DNA of 64,000 nucleotides from Phaseolus vulgaris (lineage: Eukaryota > Streptophyta > Magnoliopsida > Fabales > Fabaceae): the NCBI RefSeq assembly GCF_000499845.2, contig NC_023758.2, positions 13,424,427-13,488,426 on the forward strand, read 5' to 3'. The position numbers and the translations under genes are program-made. Under the pieces are notes generated by a model. That model did no database searches and had not been told where the DNA came from. It worked only from the letters and a program-made list of their open reading frames with translations. Position 1 is the stretch's first letter, and each line of letters begins with the position of its first letter. Of the stretch, positions 35,710-47,311 are shown piece after piece.

Positions 35710-36690
35710 GTAATGCAAAGGTATGAATGTATTTCATTATGCATTTCCCATGACTTTGAAAGATGATTTGCTTTGAAAAATAACATTTTCTTGTTGTCTC
35801 AGAAAAACAACCGATTGTTTTCACGAAACAACCGATTGTTTTACCTTTGGTACATTTGAATAAAGTTGTTATGATTTCTTATGCATGATTACAACTGTTT
35901 CTTTTCTTTCATAACCCATTATGAGTCAAATATGCATTTTTTGTGCCTCTGAATTAGATCATAAAGAGATATATTCTTTTTTTTCCTTGAAATTCAAAGC
36001 TTTTTATGAATGGAACCACATTGGTGGTTATGGGGTTGATGAATATTTGTGAATGTATCTTTGGAACGTCTGGAAGGTTTGCTCTTAACAAAAGAAAGAA
36101 TATTTCTACCAAATCCACCTCTTGAGCAATCATTTGACCAACTTGAATTGCTAGATGAAGAAAAGATAGGGGGAGAAATTGTGGTCTCCTTGCTGAAATT
36201 TCTTGGAGTCTATGGTACTTTGATTCTGCTGCTGTCATAGCTCTTATACACCATAGATTTTGCTGCAATTCTGATATGGTATCAAAGATTTGTTGCTGCA
36301 ATGGTGCTGCTACAACACACAGGTTTTTTGGTTTATCATGTTTCTGCTATATGTTGGTTTTCAATGCTGGAATTTCTATTGTTTGTATCCCTTCTTTCAT
36401 TCTATTTGAGAAGACAAATAGGGGGAGAATGGTGTGGTTTTATGTGTTGTAGTGTTGCTGCTACACTATGGTGTTATCATGGTTTAAATTCTATTGTTGC
36501 CATGCTCTTATTCACCATAGTTCTGTTGCACACAAGTCTCATTTTGGCACTAGTTTTTATGGTTATTTGACTGGTTTTTCTGCTTAAAGGCTTATGCCGA
36601 AAACTGGTTTTGTGTGCCTTGGTATCCTGCTGGTATACTTGCTTTGTATATGCAAAAATTCTGTTTTGTAGGACCTTTCAAGTTCAAAAA
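35710..36690 (+). repeat. Non-coding module B inside the SIRE-like element
   Basis: The second, longer copy of module A. It holds the word pair at 35806-35840, two polypurine-like runs (ATAGGGGGAGAAATTG at about 36166 and ATAGGGGGAGAATGG at about 36418) and the CTTTGTATATGCA / GACCTTTCAAGT end. Several hydrophobic open frames (for example 36301-36570) have no recognisable domain. Confidence 0.7.
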
Positions 36691-36726
36691 CAACAACACA
36701 AACAAACCAGGGATTTGTCTTCATCA

Positions 36727-36739
36727 AATAGGTGGAGAT
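36727..36739 (+). promoter_or_regulatory. Polypurine tract
   Basis: AATAGGTGGAGAT lies directly before the 3' LTR and matches the ATAGGGGGAGATTG pattern used to prime plus-strand DNA in copia elements, with one T interrupting the G run. Confidence 0.7.
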
Positions 36740-37809
36740 TGTTGAAAAAGATGCTTTGATGTGTCCAAATCCAAGAGGAAAGCTTGAAGACCTTGTTGTT
36801 GGGTGTGTGTGTATTGTCTAGTTGTTTGAAACTTGTTGATTCACTCCTTAAGTTGATCCAAGTTCATTTGAATCTTTAACCTTTTGAAAAGATGTGTTTT
36901 CTAAAAAGCTGTCAAAATTTCAACAGGTTGTTTTTCAAAACAACAGGTTATTTTACCTTAGCAGTTTTTGAAAAACTTGGTTGACTTTGCTGTCAAACCA
37001 AAACAATCGGTTGTTTCGACAAAACAACCGATTGTTTTCCTGAAAACCTTAACAAAATTCTGTTAAGCGGTTTTAATATGTTTTAAATGATCCTAACTAA
37101 CTTGACTCCTTTATTAAATGTTTTTGACCACTTGGTGGGTCTATAGAAAGGTGATTTTACGCTCATAATCTTGGAGTAATAGAAAGAGTTTATCAAAATA
37201 GTTTTTCCAAGATTTGAAAGAGCTTTGGATCATTCTTAAGTGTGTGGAATAGGATTGGGTTGTAATTCTGAACTTTAAGCTTTGTAATACCCAGGTGTAT
37301 TATATTCCCTTCTTCCTTGATTACTATATTTATGTAGTTGTGTTGCTAAGGAGTGTTGTGTGTTCTTGAGGTGTTCAAGATCAACATTCTTGGTGTGGTT
37401 TGCCAAAGGTAGTGTATTTCTTGAAGGGTTCAAGGTCACTACTTTGGTGTGTGGTGTTTGTAATTTGGTTTTGATTGCATAGTGGAATACCCAGTGGTTT
37501 CTGGGGACTGGATGTAGCTCTTGGTGTAAGAGTGAACCAGTATAAATTGCTTGTGTGCTTATCTCTTACCCTTAACTCTTTAAATTCTGTTTTTAAGTTG
37601 TTTTTATTAACTGCTGATAAAAACAACCGATTGTTTCGACAAAACAACCGATTGTTTTTCTGATATCATCTTAAAACAGTTTTGGGTATTTGTTTCCTTG
37701 ATTCTTTTCTCTGTAATTCATCATTGATTTTCATTATACCTTCAAAGTTTGCAAAAATCCCTCTTAAACAATTCACCCCCCCTCTCGTTTAAGGCCGTAT
37801 ATTCTAACA
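36740..37809 (+). repeat. 3' LTR of the SIRE-like element
   Basis: It runs from TGTTGAAAAAGATGCTTTG to TATATTCTAACA and carries the same two word pairs (37002-37036 and 37622-37656). Its words are closer to perfect than those of the 5' LTR. By eye about 45 differences separate the two LTRs. Confidence 0.9.
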
Positions 37810-38031
37810 ATACGTACTTAGCGCACCCCAAGGTCCACAATTACCCTTCGCTAGCTGCCTAGCCTTACGTATGAAGGATTACCTTAATTATACGAAAACT
37901 GGCTTAGTCATACAACCAGAACCCAGTCACATGGTCCATTATACTAACCCAATAGTCAAGCTGACTTGCCTGTGCCATACACCAAGGTCCGACCACCGAG
38001 TACTGAGTTTTGAGCGTTCTGGTTGAGTACA

Positions 38032-39190
38032 ACATTAATCATTTAAATGTTTTTAGTGAAATTCTGGCACCTTTAAAAATTTTGTTAATAGGCGAATAAT
38101 CATTAACTTTTGGTGAATTATAATTATAAAATAAGTTGGTGCACTTATAAGTAGTTTATATTTTAAAATAAATTTTTGGATTAAATTGTTAAATAAATAA
38201 ATGAGTACGAGGAAAGTTTTGTTATCTTAATATATTTTGACATTGTAACATACATCTTTAACTTAAGTGAGTTAATATATTTATCACTTATTTCAGGAGT
38301 TGTTGTATGTAGTAAAACCGAACACAAAAAATCTCTCTAATTACATCGTTCGATAACATGTAAGGACAAAATATAATCACTTCACCAACTAATACGATTT
38401 ATTTGTTCTCTTAATTAATGGACACCAAACTTAATTTTATTTATATTATATTAGAATATTTAGGATTTTAGAAAAACATATATCTTATGTCAAATAGAAA
38501 ATTTAATAGAGAGTTATTCAGTTTTTGAAGACATGTTTCAATATTTGAAAAAATTACAGGCACTTAAAGATTAATATAACAAAAATAATAAGATTTTTTT
38601 TATAGTAATTAATAAAGGAAAGCATGTGGCAAAAGATGGTTTCAATTATAAAATCATGTAAATGTTGCCGTGTGGTAAATTCACAATAAAATCAACCCTT
38701 GTTTTTGGAAGGGGGATTGGATTAATTATTGATTATTGAGCTTTTTTATGCACTAGTTAGATTAAGTATGATCAAATACCTTTCCAATTTGAATATTAAT
38801 ATGATTCCACCTACCCACCTAATCTTGGTTGGATTGTCTAATCTAATATGAATTTTATGACTATGAATAAGACATTCCACTCATGTGTACATACACTTCA
38901 CAAAGTATTACCAATTAGTTGGTGTTCTCGATAGAAGTAAAAATGGAGAAAGTCCAAAATAAATCTTTGATGGAAGATTTTATTGACATGTTAATCAATG
39001 TATCAAAATAGGGCGCCATGACACAATTAAAAGAAAAATTAAGTTAAGAAATATTATAATTAAGCAAGAGATAAGAAGTTTTACTTTTAAGTTCGATGAA
39101 ATTATAAAGAATTAAAAGAGTTATTTTTTTCTTCTACAATGGTGGTGCACTTCTTCTAATTAATTATAGTTGTTTTTCTCTCTAGTGTTG
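38032..39190. other. AT-rich non-coding stretch
   Basis: No gene or mobile-element end recognised. The sequence is AT-rich. Confidence 0.5.
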
Positions 39191-39193
39191 TAA

Positions 39194-39970
39194 AATGAGG
39201 ATGAATTATTCTGGTTTTCATATTTTTTTGAGGTATTTCAAGGATCAAGGTTGTTCTTCACAAGCCAAATCATCTTATGCGACTCAAGCACAAAAGAAGA
39301 CTTTTGCACAAGCATTGAATAACGCATGCGATATCCCTCTTTAACAACTTCCTTCTCCTTGCATCAAGGGAAACTTGATATTTGTTCAGATTGTTGAAGA
39401 TGTGTATCTCACAGGTTTTGAAGATTGTAAAAATCACCTTAATGAAATAATAGTACTATCCAAATGTGACAAACCTCTTACTCGTATGGATGTGTGCAAA
39501 AAGTTGGATCTTGCCTATAAATCTCTAGAATCTTGGAAAGTTATTCCTCTAGGAAAATGATTTTATGAATTTGTTTTTTCTTCCCATGAAGACTTCAGAA
39601 GAGTCCTAGCAATGGGGTCTTGGAATCTCAATCCAAGTATCTTGAGAGTCTTTGATTGGACTAAAGACTTTGTGCCATCTTCCATGAATCTCACCAAAGC
39701 TCAATGTTGGGTCAGGATTCACAGTTTTCGTATGAAATATTAGCAATCAAAAGCAACTTTATCTATAGCGAGAGGGATTGATACTCCTTTTTCTCTTTGA
39801 TGAATGCACCATGAATAAAACTATTTTTTTTTCTAGAGTGTTGGTTGATATTGCTATGCTATCTACTTTGCTAATCAAATTTTTGTGGAAAGATCTGTTT
39901 TTTCTTTTATTGTAGATATTGAATTCAATCATCTTCAACGCAAATCTCACTATTTTATCTCATCGTTTTT
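39194..39970 (+). pseudogene. LINE ORF1-like (DUF4283) pseudogene
   Basis: One main frame reads TFAQALNNACDIPL-stop-QLPSPCIKG, then FEDCKNHLNEIIVLSKCDKP and LAYKSLESWKVIPLGK-stop. It continues FYEFVFSSHEDFRRVLAMGS, LRVFDWTKDFVPSSMNLTKA and QCWVRIHSF, matching the DUF4283 domain in ORF1 of plant L1-type LINEs. A frame change follows, then RVLVDIAMLS-like sequence near 39835. At least two stops and a frameshift disable it. The zinc knuckle expected downstream is not found. Poly-A tail and polymerase are not attached, so it is either an old truncated copy or separated from its element by later events. It is probably related to, but not continuous with, the LINE at 40427. Confidence 0.8.
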
Positions 39971-40414
39971 TCATTAGACACTAAAAAAAAGGAAACTTTG
40001 TATTTGCTTATGTTTCTTTGACAATTTCTTGAAACAATATAAGTATTAGTGAACATTATAATCAACATAATAATGCATGGTAATCACTGAAACAATATCT
40101 ATTAATATTTTCAAATTTATTGGGATTTTTTTTCTCGGGTTTTTCACTGTAAATACAATCTTAAATACTTTCCAAGTTAGCCTATAATTTCAATGTTGGA
40201 AATAAATAGATTTTAACTTGTATATCTTTCCACTAGATGTATTTCGGAAAACCCTTTTATGTGAAAAAAGCACATGTTGTGTTTTTTAAAAGTTTATTGT
40301 TAATACACTGTTCATATATAAAAAGTTTATAATAAAGTCTTAATCTTAGTCATTAATGCATAATTGTATTCCATATTCTATAATGAATATAGAAATTGTA
40401 TTCATTCACAAAAT
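39971..40414. other. AT-rich non-coding stretch
   Basis: Low-complexity sequence between two LINE remnants. Nothing recognisable. Confidence 0.45.
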
Positions 40415-40426
40415 AATTAAGCAGAT

Positions 40427-41638
40427 GTCCCTCGAAAGATTAATCTTAACCTGAAATCTAGCACAATTCTTCATATGCCATATTATCCAAATAGAGAAGG
40501 TGCTCACAACAAGTTTAATCAAAGTAACCAAAGGACTACCATCGCTCTTAATTAAAGAAAGCAGATCACCCACATTAGAGAATTGAGAATTAAGAAAAAA
40601 AAATGATTTCTTCATAATATCACCAGTCCAAATGAAATTTCTGGTCCACTGCTCAACTTGAATAGAAACAAGCCATTTATACACATTAAAACTATAAGCA
40701 AGGAAACTAGAAACCATAATATTAACCCAATTGGATCTGGCCCATCATGCTAAGAGATTTCCCTTTCAAATACGCAAACTTCAATTTGACTTTATCAGTC
40801 AAAGGTTGAAGAAACGTGCGCTTGGAAGCACCAACGAAGATAGGCACCCCTAAATAGTTAAAAAGGTAAAAGACCATTAAGGATTTCACTTACATAGTAG
40901 GTAATTTGTCTAAAAGCTCTATGAAGAATGATATGTTTGACTTCAATGTGCTTAAGTTCTATGATATAAATACTCGTAATGGCAAAGTTGTTCGTCCTCT
41001 TCTGCTAGGGGTTCTTCTGATCTTGCTGCTTGTGGCGGTATTTTTTATGGGAGTATGGGGGAGTTTATTGGTGGTTTTTCTGCTTTCCTTGATATTTAGA
41101 CTGCTTTGGTTGCTAAGTTTTATGAAGTTATATATGTTATTGAAGAAGCTAAAAATATTGGTCTTACTAGTTTATGACTTAAATGTGATTCTGCCTTGGT
41201 TTGTGTTGCATTTACTATTAGGACTAATGTTCCTTGGATTCTTCATAATAGGTGGAAACACTTGCCTTGATTACTGTGGGAAAATCAGGTTTAGGATTTC
41301 TCACATTTTTCATGAAGGTAATGCTTGTGCTGACCAACTTGCTAATTTAGGGTTTATTCATAGAAAACAATTTCATTGGTATAATAGGCTTCCATCTAGT
41401 CTTTTCTTAGAATTCTCTATTAATAGGTATAGATTATCTAAGTATCGATTTTCTTAGGTTATTTATATATGGGTTTTGGTCTAGTCCCCCTATATTTGCT
41501 TGTATTTCTTTTCTTTATTTATTTTTTAATAATACATTTTTCATGTGGTGGCAGATGATTATTAATACTTGAGGTGTTAGCCTAGCTAAGATGTAAAGTT
41601 TCATAGTGATTCCTAGCATGAGATCTTTTATTAAAAAA
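40427..41638. mobile_element. LINE insertion with 5' inversion (twin priming)
   Basis: A 12-bp duplication AATTAAGCAGAT flanks the block (40415-40426 and 41639-41650, the right copy abutting the A tail). The left part (40427 to about 40890) is a reverse-transcriptase C-terminal segment on the minus strand: FNYLGVPIFVGASKRTF, LKFAYLKGKSLSMMGQIQLG, VQEQWTRNFIW-like residues. The right part (about 40900-41638) is on the plus strand and ends in RNase H-like sequence (RISHIFHEGNACADQLANLG near 41288), a 3' UTR and an A tail. Head-inverted order between one pair of target duplications is the expected product of twin priming during target-primed reverse transcription. Confidence 0.88.
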
Positions 41639-41650
41639 AATTAAGCAGAT

Positions 41651-42480
41651 AATATTTTAGAAATTCAGTGTGCTTTTTCTATGTTTCAGTTTATGAAATC
41701 ATTTAATTATTAATCTTATTTGAAAATTATATTTTATATAAATTAACAATGTCAAATAAGATTCGAAATCAAGCAAGATGTATCATAAAGCATTCTAAAA
41801 ATGTAAAAGTTAAGTATAAACATTCCCTTATGTAGTAGACTGTTTGACGGGTAAAAGATAATAAGATCGTCTGGTATATGCAATCTTCAGTGATCGTTGA
41901 TGAAATCATAAGCACTATTTAGTTAGGCTTTTCACGTGCTTTGTGATCAAAACGATCACTGAAAATTGTCCTTTGGCATCTTTCTCCTCTTGTAGTGTTT
42001 AAAGGGATTGTCTAACAAAATCTTCTGATGTATCCATGAGCACTAGGGTCGTCTATCAAGGCCATTTGACAAGAATGTCTTATGTATACTAGTGTTGTTA
42101 GACCGTCTCACATGTTTCTTCACAATTGAAGTTATCTATTTGCATAACATTCTTCATTCCAAATGGTTCTCTTTAACATAGACACTTAAAGACTTTTCTA
42201 TCACTGAATGAAGACTAGATTGTCTGATATGCCTTTTCTAAACTGTCTAATGGATCTATTCGTTATGAGATTGATAGCATCCTCTCATCCCATTTGGTTT
42301 TGCTTGAATTTTGAAGGAGATTGGCGGAAGCTTTGTGGAAGAAATGTGTCAAGGATGGACCCATTGGAGCTATGGATTCCTTGGAGTTGCATGAAGAGTA
42401 GGAAGAGTGATTGGTTCAGCCGTATCACTTGGAAAATGTGAAGAAGAAGACCAAGGTGTCTATCCTATAGAGGTTTAGAC
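41651..42480. other. Unassigned non-coding stretch
   Basis: Contains several CGATCACTGAA / AGTGATCGTT-like words (about 41888 and 41950) and a 77-codon open frame (42208-42441) without a known domain. No function is supported. Confidence 0.35.
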
Positions 42481-42930
42481 ATAGAAGTGCTTAGGCTTGC
42501 AATTTGGTAGTATAACACTCATAAAATTGATCTTTTTTTTCGTGAGCCAAACACCTAAATTTATAGGAGAGAGGGTTGAACATTTTGGAGCCAAAATTTG
42601 AAAATTCAAAATAAAACTCTCCAATGAGAAGGTGCTATGTGGACTCATGATTTCCATGTTTAGCTCACACCTTCCATGCTAATCCTCTCCACTCCTAGGC
42701 TACCATGTGGACGTCCATGTGCTCCATGCAAGGTAATTTTTGTCCTGTGTTATATCCTAGACGTTCTAGGGTTACATTAGGCTCAAAGAAGTCAAATTAT
42801 TACCCTAACTAGTCACTTTTAAGCCTAACTAGACATATTATACTATTGGCTCAAATACAAGCCCAAAAACCTATGCTACTTGGCCCAAATATTTGGTCCA
42901 ATTATTTTATGTTACTAGGCCCAACACATG
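42481..42930. repeat. Possible LTR-type fragment
   Basis: The base composition and wording differ from the surroundings: CCATGTGGAC, CCATGTGCTCCATGC and GGCCCAA-type words recur. This is similar in style to the solo LTR at 49950. No termini or target duplication were found. Confidence 0.3.
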
Positions 42931-42967
42931 ACCCACATTTTTTTGTCACTATTCAACTTTTTTTTAG

Positions 42968-43545
42968 TAGTAATTAGAGGGATTAAAAAAACTTTTCAAA
43001 AGGAATTATATAGTCTTTCACTAATCCCACTATATAATGAGTTAGACAGTTTATCACATAGCACATTGTATAGTGAGTTCATTGTTGTAATTTTTTTAAT
43101 ATGTGGAACGAAAAGTTTTTCATTAACCCCACAACATCTACCATGTCACCCCTTTTTGCTCATTATGATATATACAATTGTACTTTACTGATAATTTTTT
43201 TAAAACAGATTCAAAAATCTTTATAAAGGGATTAGACAATCTTTCACATATTTCACTATATAATTAGTTAAAGAGTTTATCACATATCACACTATATAGT
43301 GAGTTCATTATTGTAATTTTTTAATATGTGGATAAAAAACTTTTCACTAACCCTACAACGTCTACCATATCACCCCTTTCTGCTCATTATGATTATACAA
43401 CTATATTTTACTAATAAAAAATAGTATTAAAAGGATTAAAAAAAACTATTTAAAGGGATTACACAGACTTGCACCCATCCCATTATATATTTAGTTAGAC
43501 AGTCAATCACATATCACACAGTATGATGATTTCATTGTTATGAAG
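42968..43545. repeat. 225-bp tandem repeat, about 2.5 copies
   Basis: The landmark TATAGTGAGTTCATT recurs at about 43071 and 43295, and a degraded form at about 43520, a period near 225 bp. CAC(A/T)ACATCTACCATGTCACCCC and TGCTCATTATGAT recur at the same distance. Units have diverged by several percent. The array is too short to call a satellite. Confidence 0.8.
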
Positions 43546-46470
43546 TTTATAATCTTATGTTTTCATGATATAAAAAACTAATTGATATGTCGTTATGTAT
43601 CTTTGATAATCTAAACAATGTTTCTACAACTACATTAGTCTGTATATCCTCTAAGTTCATGATGTTAGACGATCTAATGAATGTGTTCATCGAATAACAA
43701 GTTTTTTTTATCATAACAGAAATCTTCTTTTAAAACATGTATCTTTTAAAAATATATTGAATCAAACTGATATTATATCAAAAACCAAAAAAATTAAATT
43801 TGCATTGTTTATGTAATATTTTGTTCATCCATATTTTATGTGCATCATTTAAATCTATCTATTTCTAAACATATTTCTTCAAATAAATATTGAGAATATT
43901 TTCTTAATTTATTGTGAATATTTCTCAATCTTTTATAAACAAAATCAATTTGAAAATCTCCAATACTCAATTTTACTATATCGGGTACGTTAATGCAGGC
44001 TTTTAAATAAAAGTTCGATATAGCATCTTGAAGATGGAAAAATAGACATGGTACACTAAATCTTTTATGGGGCCAACCAAAAATGTTAATGAAAAATTTA
44101 TGTTCGTGTCCTTCTTTATTCACTAAATCATGCATATATCAGTTATTTAAATTTATCAGATCTTTCATATTTTTTTCATAATTATTCATGTTTATTTCTT
44201 TATATTTTTATACTTGAAATTAATTTGTTGTTCTTATTTTGTTAATCTCAAATTCAATTTTAAAATTCCAAGTTATTTATTTCTATTTTTAAACTTTCTT
44301 TTCAAATTTAAACCAGTGTATCTTCAATTAGTTTTTTTTTTTTGCGCGAAATTTAAAAACACATTTACATTATAATCCAGTTTGTACAATAAATTGTTTT
44401 AGTAATAATTTAAACTCAAAGAATCAGTAAAATATGTACAAGTTTTGCGTCTATAGGCTTAATTGTGAAAACTAAATGTTTTTTAAAAAATAAGTATAAA
44501 AATAGTTTACTATGAAGTTAATGGGTATGTTGAATTTCATTCTTTTGCATGAAATTATCTGGTAAAACTAATATGCTTTCCTTAATTTAAATTGAAAATT
44601 TAGAAATTACTAATTAAAATAAATAAAAACTTAGTATCTTTTAAAAAATTTAGATAAATTTGAATATTTATTTTTCACATAAAACCATACTAAAGAAAGA
44701 GCCATGATCATGTTCTTGTCCCCTATTTTCTCCCACACGATGAACCCAAAACCATGACATGCTGAAAGAAATAGGGACCAAACAGGCCCTTGTTTATGGA
44801 ACATGGAGAATGAATAAAGAACTAGAAAAAAGAGAAGAAAAAAAAGAAGAAATTGAGGACCACTAAAACCAGTTGTTCCTTAACATATAACAGCCATATA
44901 CATGACTAAAACTTGTGGCCAACCTAAACCTGGTGGCTACAACGAAAATCCAAGTGTTTATAAATTCTCTGACTCAGATTTTTCAGTGACATATTAGGTT
45001 ATATGAGGGTGACATTATAGCTTATGATGAAGAAATAAACAAATGGAGGATAAAATGAATGTTGCTTTTTGACGATTTCTAATTGGCCACACCTTGTTTG
45101 GCTTACACATAAAAGATGAAAAAAAGAAGGAAAAAAGTAAAGTGGATGTCTATAAAGTTAGATCACTTTATGTTGTTTTTTCCTGTTTTGGATGCTATAT
45201 ATCGACTATGTGTTTGAACTTTTGTCACCAATTATTCGAGTTTATCCATGCAATTCAAAACCTTCTAAGATCCTTTCTCTTTTTAACTTTTGCTTTTCTT
45301 ATGTTTCTACAAAGTTTTTCTTAAACAACTATAGAGGAGAAAAATATAAATCAAAAATAAAAAATTATTTTTTTATTATAAATTAAAATTAATTTATATA
45401 TAAGTTAATCTGTATAAGTTTTTTCATATAGTTTTTTTAGTTTTTATACAAGCTAATTTCAACTTTTATCAATTTTTTTTTTTAAAAGTCTTCTTATAAA
45501 AACTTATCCAAAGTGATGTAGAATTTGTACAGTTAGGAACTATAAATACACATTAAATTTGATGTTAAACAATTATGTTTAAATTTGTACAAAATATAAT
45601 TGTAGCTGTATTATGGGGATAAGTGTAAGTAAATAAATTTTGGAATCAGCAAATTAAACAATATATAATGAAGTAGAATAGAGTGATAGACATTTTTTTA
45701 AAGATTTTGAATATGTGAAATTTTACTTGTATATCTCTTTCAGTGTTTTATTTCTTTCATATTTGAGTATAATATTTATCTTTACCATTTTAAAAAAATA
45801 GTGATAAGCATGCTTAAATTGAACAAAAAAAATATGTATTTTATTTTATTTTAGTTTCTAAGTTAATTATTTAGTTTTCTTTTTTATATGCTATACTTAT
45901 ACTTTGACTGTTTCATTGTGTTATTTTAACTCAAATGAATAGCATTAATGAATATATTCCCTACTTAAATGCAATTGATTACTAATTAAGCATTTCTATA
46001 CTAACAAGTCGTGGTATTGTCTTGGAGTTAGATGAATCTCTTTATAAAACATTTTAAGAAAAAGAGATAAGAAATTAATTTTTTTAATAAGTTAAAATTA
46101 ATTTATAAAATATTTATCATATAAATTTTTTAAAAAATTATTTTTAATTTTTATATTAGCCAATTTTAATTTATAAAAAGATAATTTTTTTTCTTTTATT
46201 TTTTCTTTTAAAAGGGATTGCATAGAAACTCGTTGAAAGCCTCTAGATTCTATGGGAATTTTCTTTTTGTGCCATTATAAAAAATTTTAAAACCTCAATG
46301 GTCAATACACTCAGTTTAAGATTATCTTATTAAATTAGTATTGATAAAATAATTAAATAATTTACAGAATAATATCAAATAAATATACTATTACATAATA
46401 TTGTTTATTAAAATCTATAATATTATTTTCAAGTTTTTAATATTCAAAATACAGAAATCAAAATCAAATA
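43546..46470. other. AT-rich non-coding stretch
   Basis: No supported gene. A minus-strand 96-codon open frame (43845-44135) and plus-strand frames near 45100-45380 show no domain. About 45370-45510 and 46060-46210 resemble each other in inverted AT-rich words (AAATTAATTTATA) and may be MITE relics. Confidence 0.4.
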
Positions 46471-46475
46471 TTTTA

Positions 46476-47277
46476 TGTACCGACCAGTCATCGGGCGTCG
46501 TTGACCACTAGTAATGATGAGACCACGTAAGTTGGGTTCCGCGAGCGGTGTGGACCAGTGTCTCGTAAGACGTTGATCACCAGGATGTATTGATGTGTTA
46601 TTGGCAGTATAGTGAGGAGGATGAGAGATCGGACATCGGTGACTCAAACAGTAGAGTTGAGCCATAAAAGGTGGACCCCAGACCACACACCAGTTATCAG
46701 GAAGGGAGAAGTCTAGGCCATGAGAGTCCATGCGTGTAGTGCGAATGGCGCGTTCAGGCGTAACACGGGTAAAGAGCCACTGGAAGAGATACGACCTGTA
46801 AGGGTCACGTTCCAGGGGTGAAGCTACACGCGTGGCACGTGAGCAGCTAGGGCACTCCCAGGACGGGTGACCCCAGAGATCAGGTGCACGAGGTGGCATC
46901 CAGGTGGTCATCCGTTAGAGGTCGCACTCCAGTTAGGGAACCCTATGCGCTAGGGCCCACCCTCAGAAAAACTATTTTTGGTATTGGAAACAGCGGAAAC
47001 CCTGGACTATATAAAGGGTAAGGATAAATCTAGTAAGATATGCTATTCATTTGCGTCGCTTCACACACACAGTTTACACAACTTTTACGCTTAACAGTTT
47101 TGGTGTTTCCTAGCCCTAAGATTGACTTGAGCGTCGGAGTGCAAACGACCTCTAGCGCGCCCTTTGTCTTTGTGATTTCAGGTGTTAGATTGAGAGAGGC
47201 ACGAACGAAGGCACAGAGAATAGGGTGTAGGAGTATCGTGAGACGTACGAAGGCGATCGAGTCAACCGCCAGGAACA
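46476..47277 (-). mobile_element. Solo LTR, GC-rich family G, copy 3
   Basis: An 802-bp block begins TGTACCGACC and ends CCGCCAGGAACA on the plus strand. On the minus strand it reads TGTTCCTGGCGGTTGAC...GGTCGGTACA. A perfect 5-bp duplication TTTTA flanks it (46471-46475 and 47278-47282). The family motif CACTCCGACGCTCAAGTCA is present on the minus strand at about 47120-47140. A TATATAAAGGG-like box on the minus strand is near 47010 (CTTTATATAG by complement). No internal region is present. Confidence 0.92.
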
Positions 47278-47311
47278 TTTTACAATACTGAAATTTAAAT
47301 TTTATTATAAA

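Larger units (their letters stand above)
31406..37809 (+). mobile_element. SIRE-lineage Ty1/copia retrotransposon, internally deleted
   Basis: Two LTRs of 1,069 and 1,070 bp bracket a 4.26-kb interior. Flanking 5-mers are ATACA (31401-31405) and ATACG (37810-37814), a target duplication with one change. A primer site and a purine tract adjoin the LTRs. The interior holds a long gag and a fragment of reverse transcriptase. Protease, integrase, the polymerase active site and RNase H are missing, so it cannot move by itself. The gag style (VPKG...PKVF tail after a second zinc knuckle), the CACCCCCCTCTCGTTTAAGG near the LTR end and the primer site are those of legume SIRE-type elements. By eye the LTRs differ at about 45 positions, near 4 percent, implying an insertion that is not very recent. 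It lies inside a family G solo LTR. Confidence 0.9.
30829..38031 (+). mobile_element. Solo LTR, GC-rich family G, copy 2, split by a copia insertion
   Basis: It begins TGTTCTTGCCGGTTGAC and has GCACTTCGACGATCAAGTCA at about 30968. It runs to 31405, is interrupted by the SIRE-like element (31406-37809), and resumes to end GGTTGAGTACA at 38031. Without the insertion it is about 0.8 kb, in the family's size range. Flanking 5-mers ACAGA and ACATT are not a convincing duplication, so the right edge is less certain than in the other copies. Confidence 0.75.

Noticed and set aside
34524..36570. Hydrophobic open frames in the SIRE-like element that might suggest an envelope-like gene
   Set aside because: Frames are short, lie in duplicated non-coding modules and show no recognisable envelope-like features.
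43845..44135. 96-codon minus-strand frame
   Set aside because: No domain, AT-rich surroundings, no splice or promoter support.
46444..46911. 155-codon minus-strand frame
   Set aside because: It crosses the boundary of a solo LTR and has no domain; an accidental GC-rich frame.
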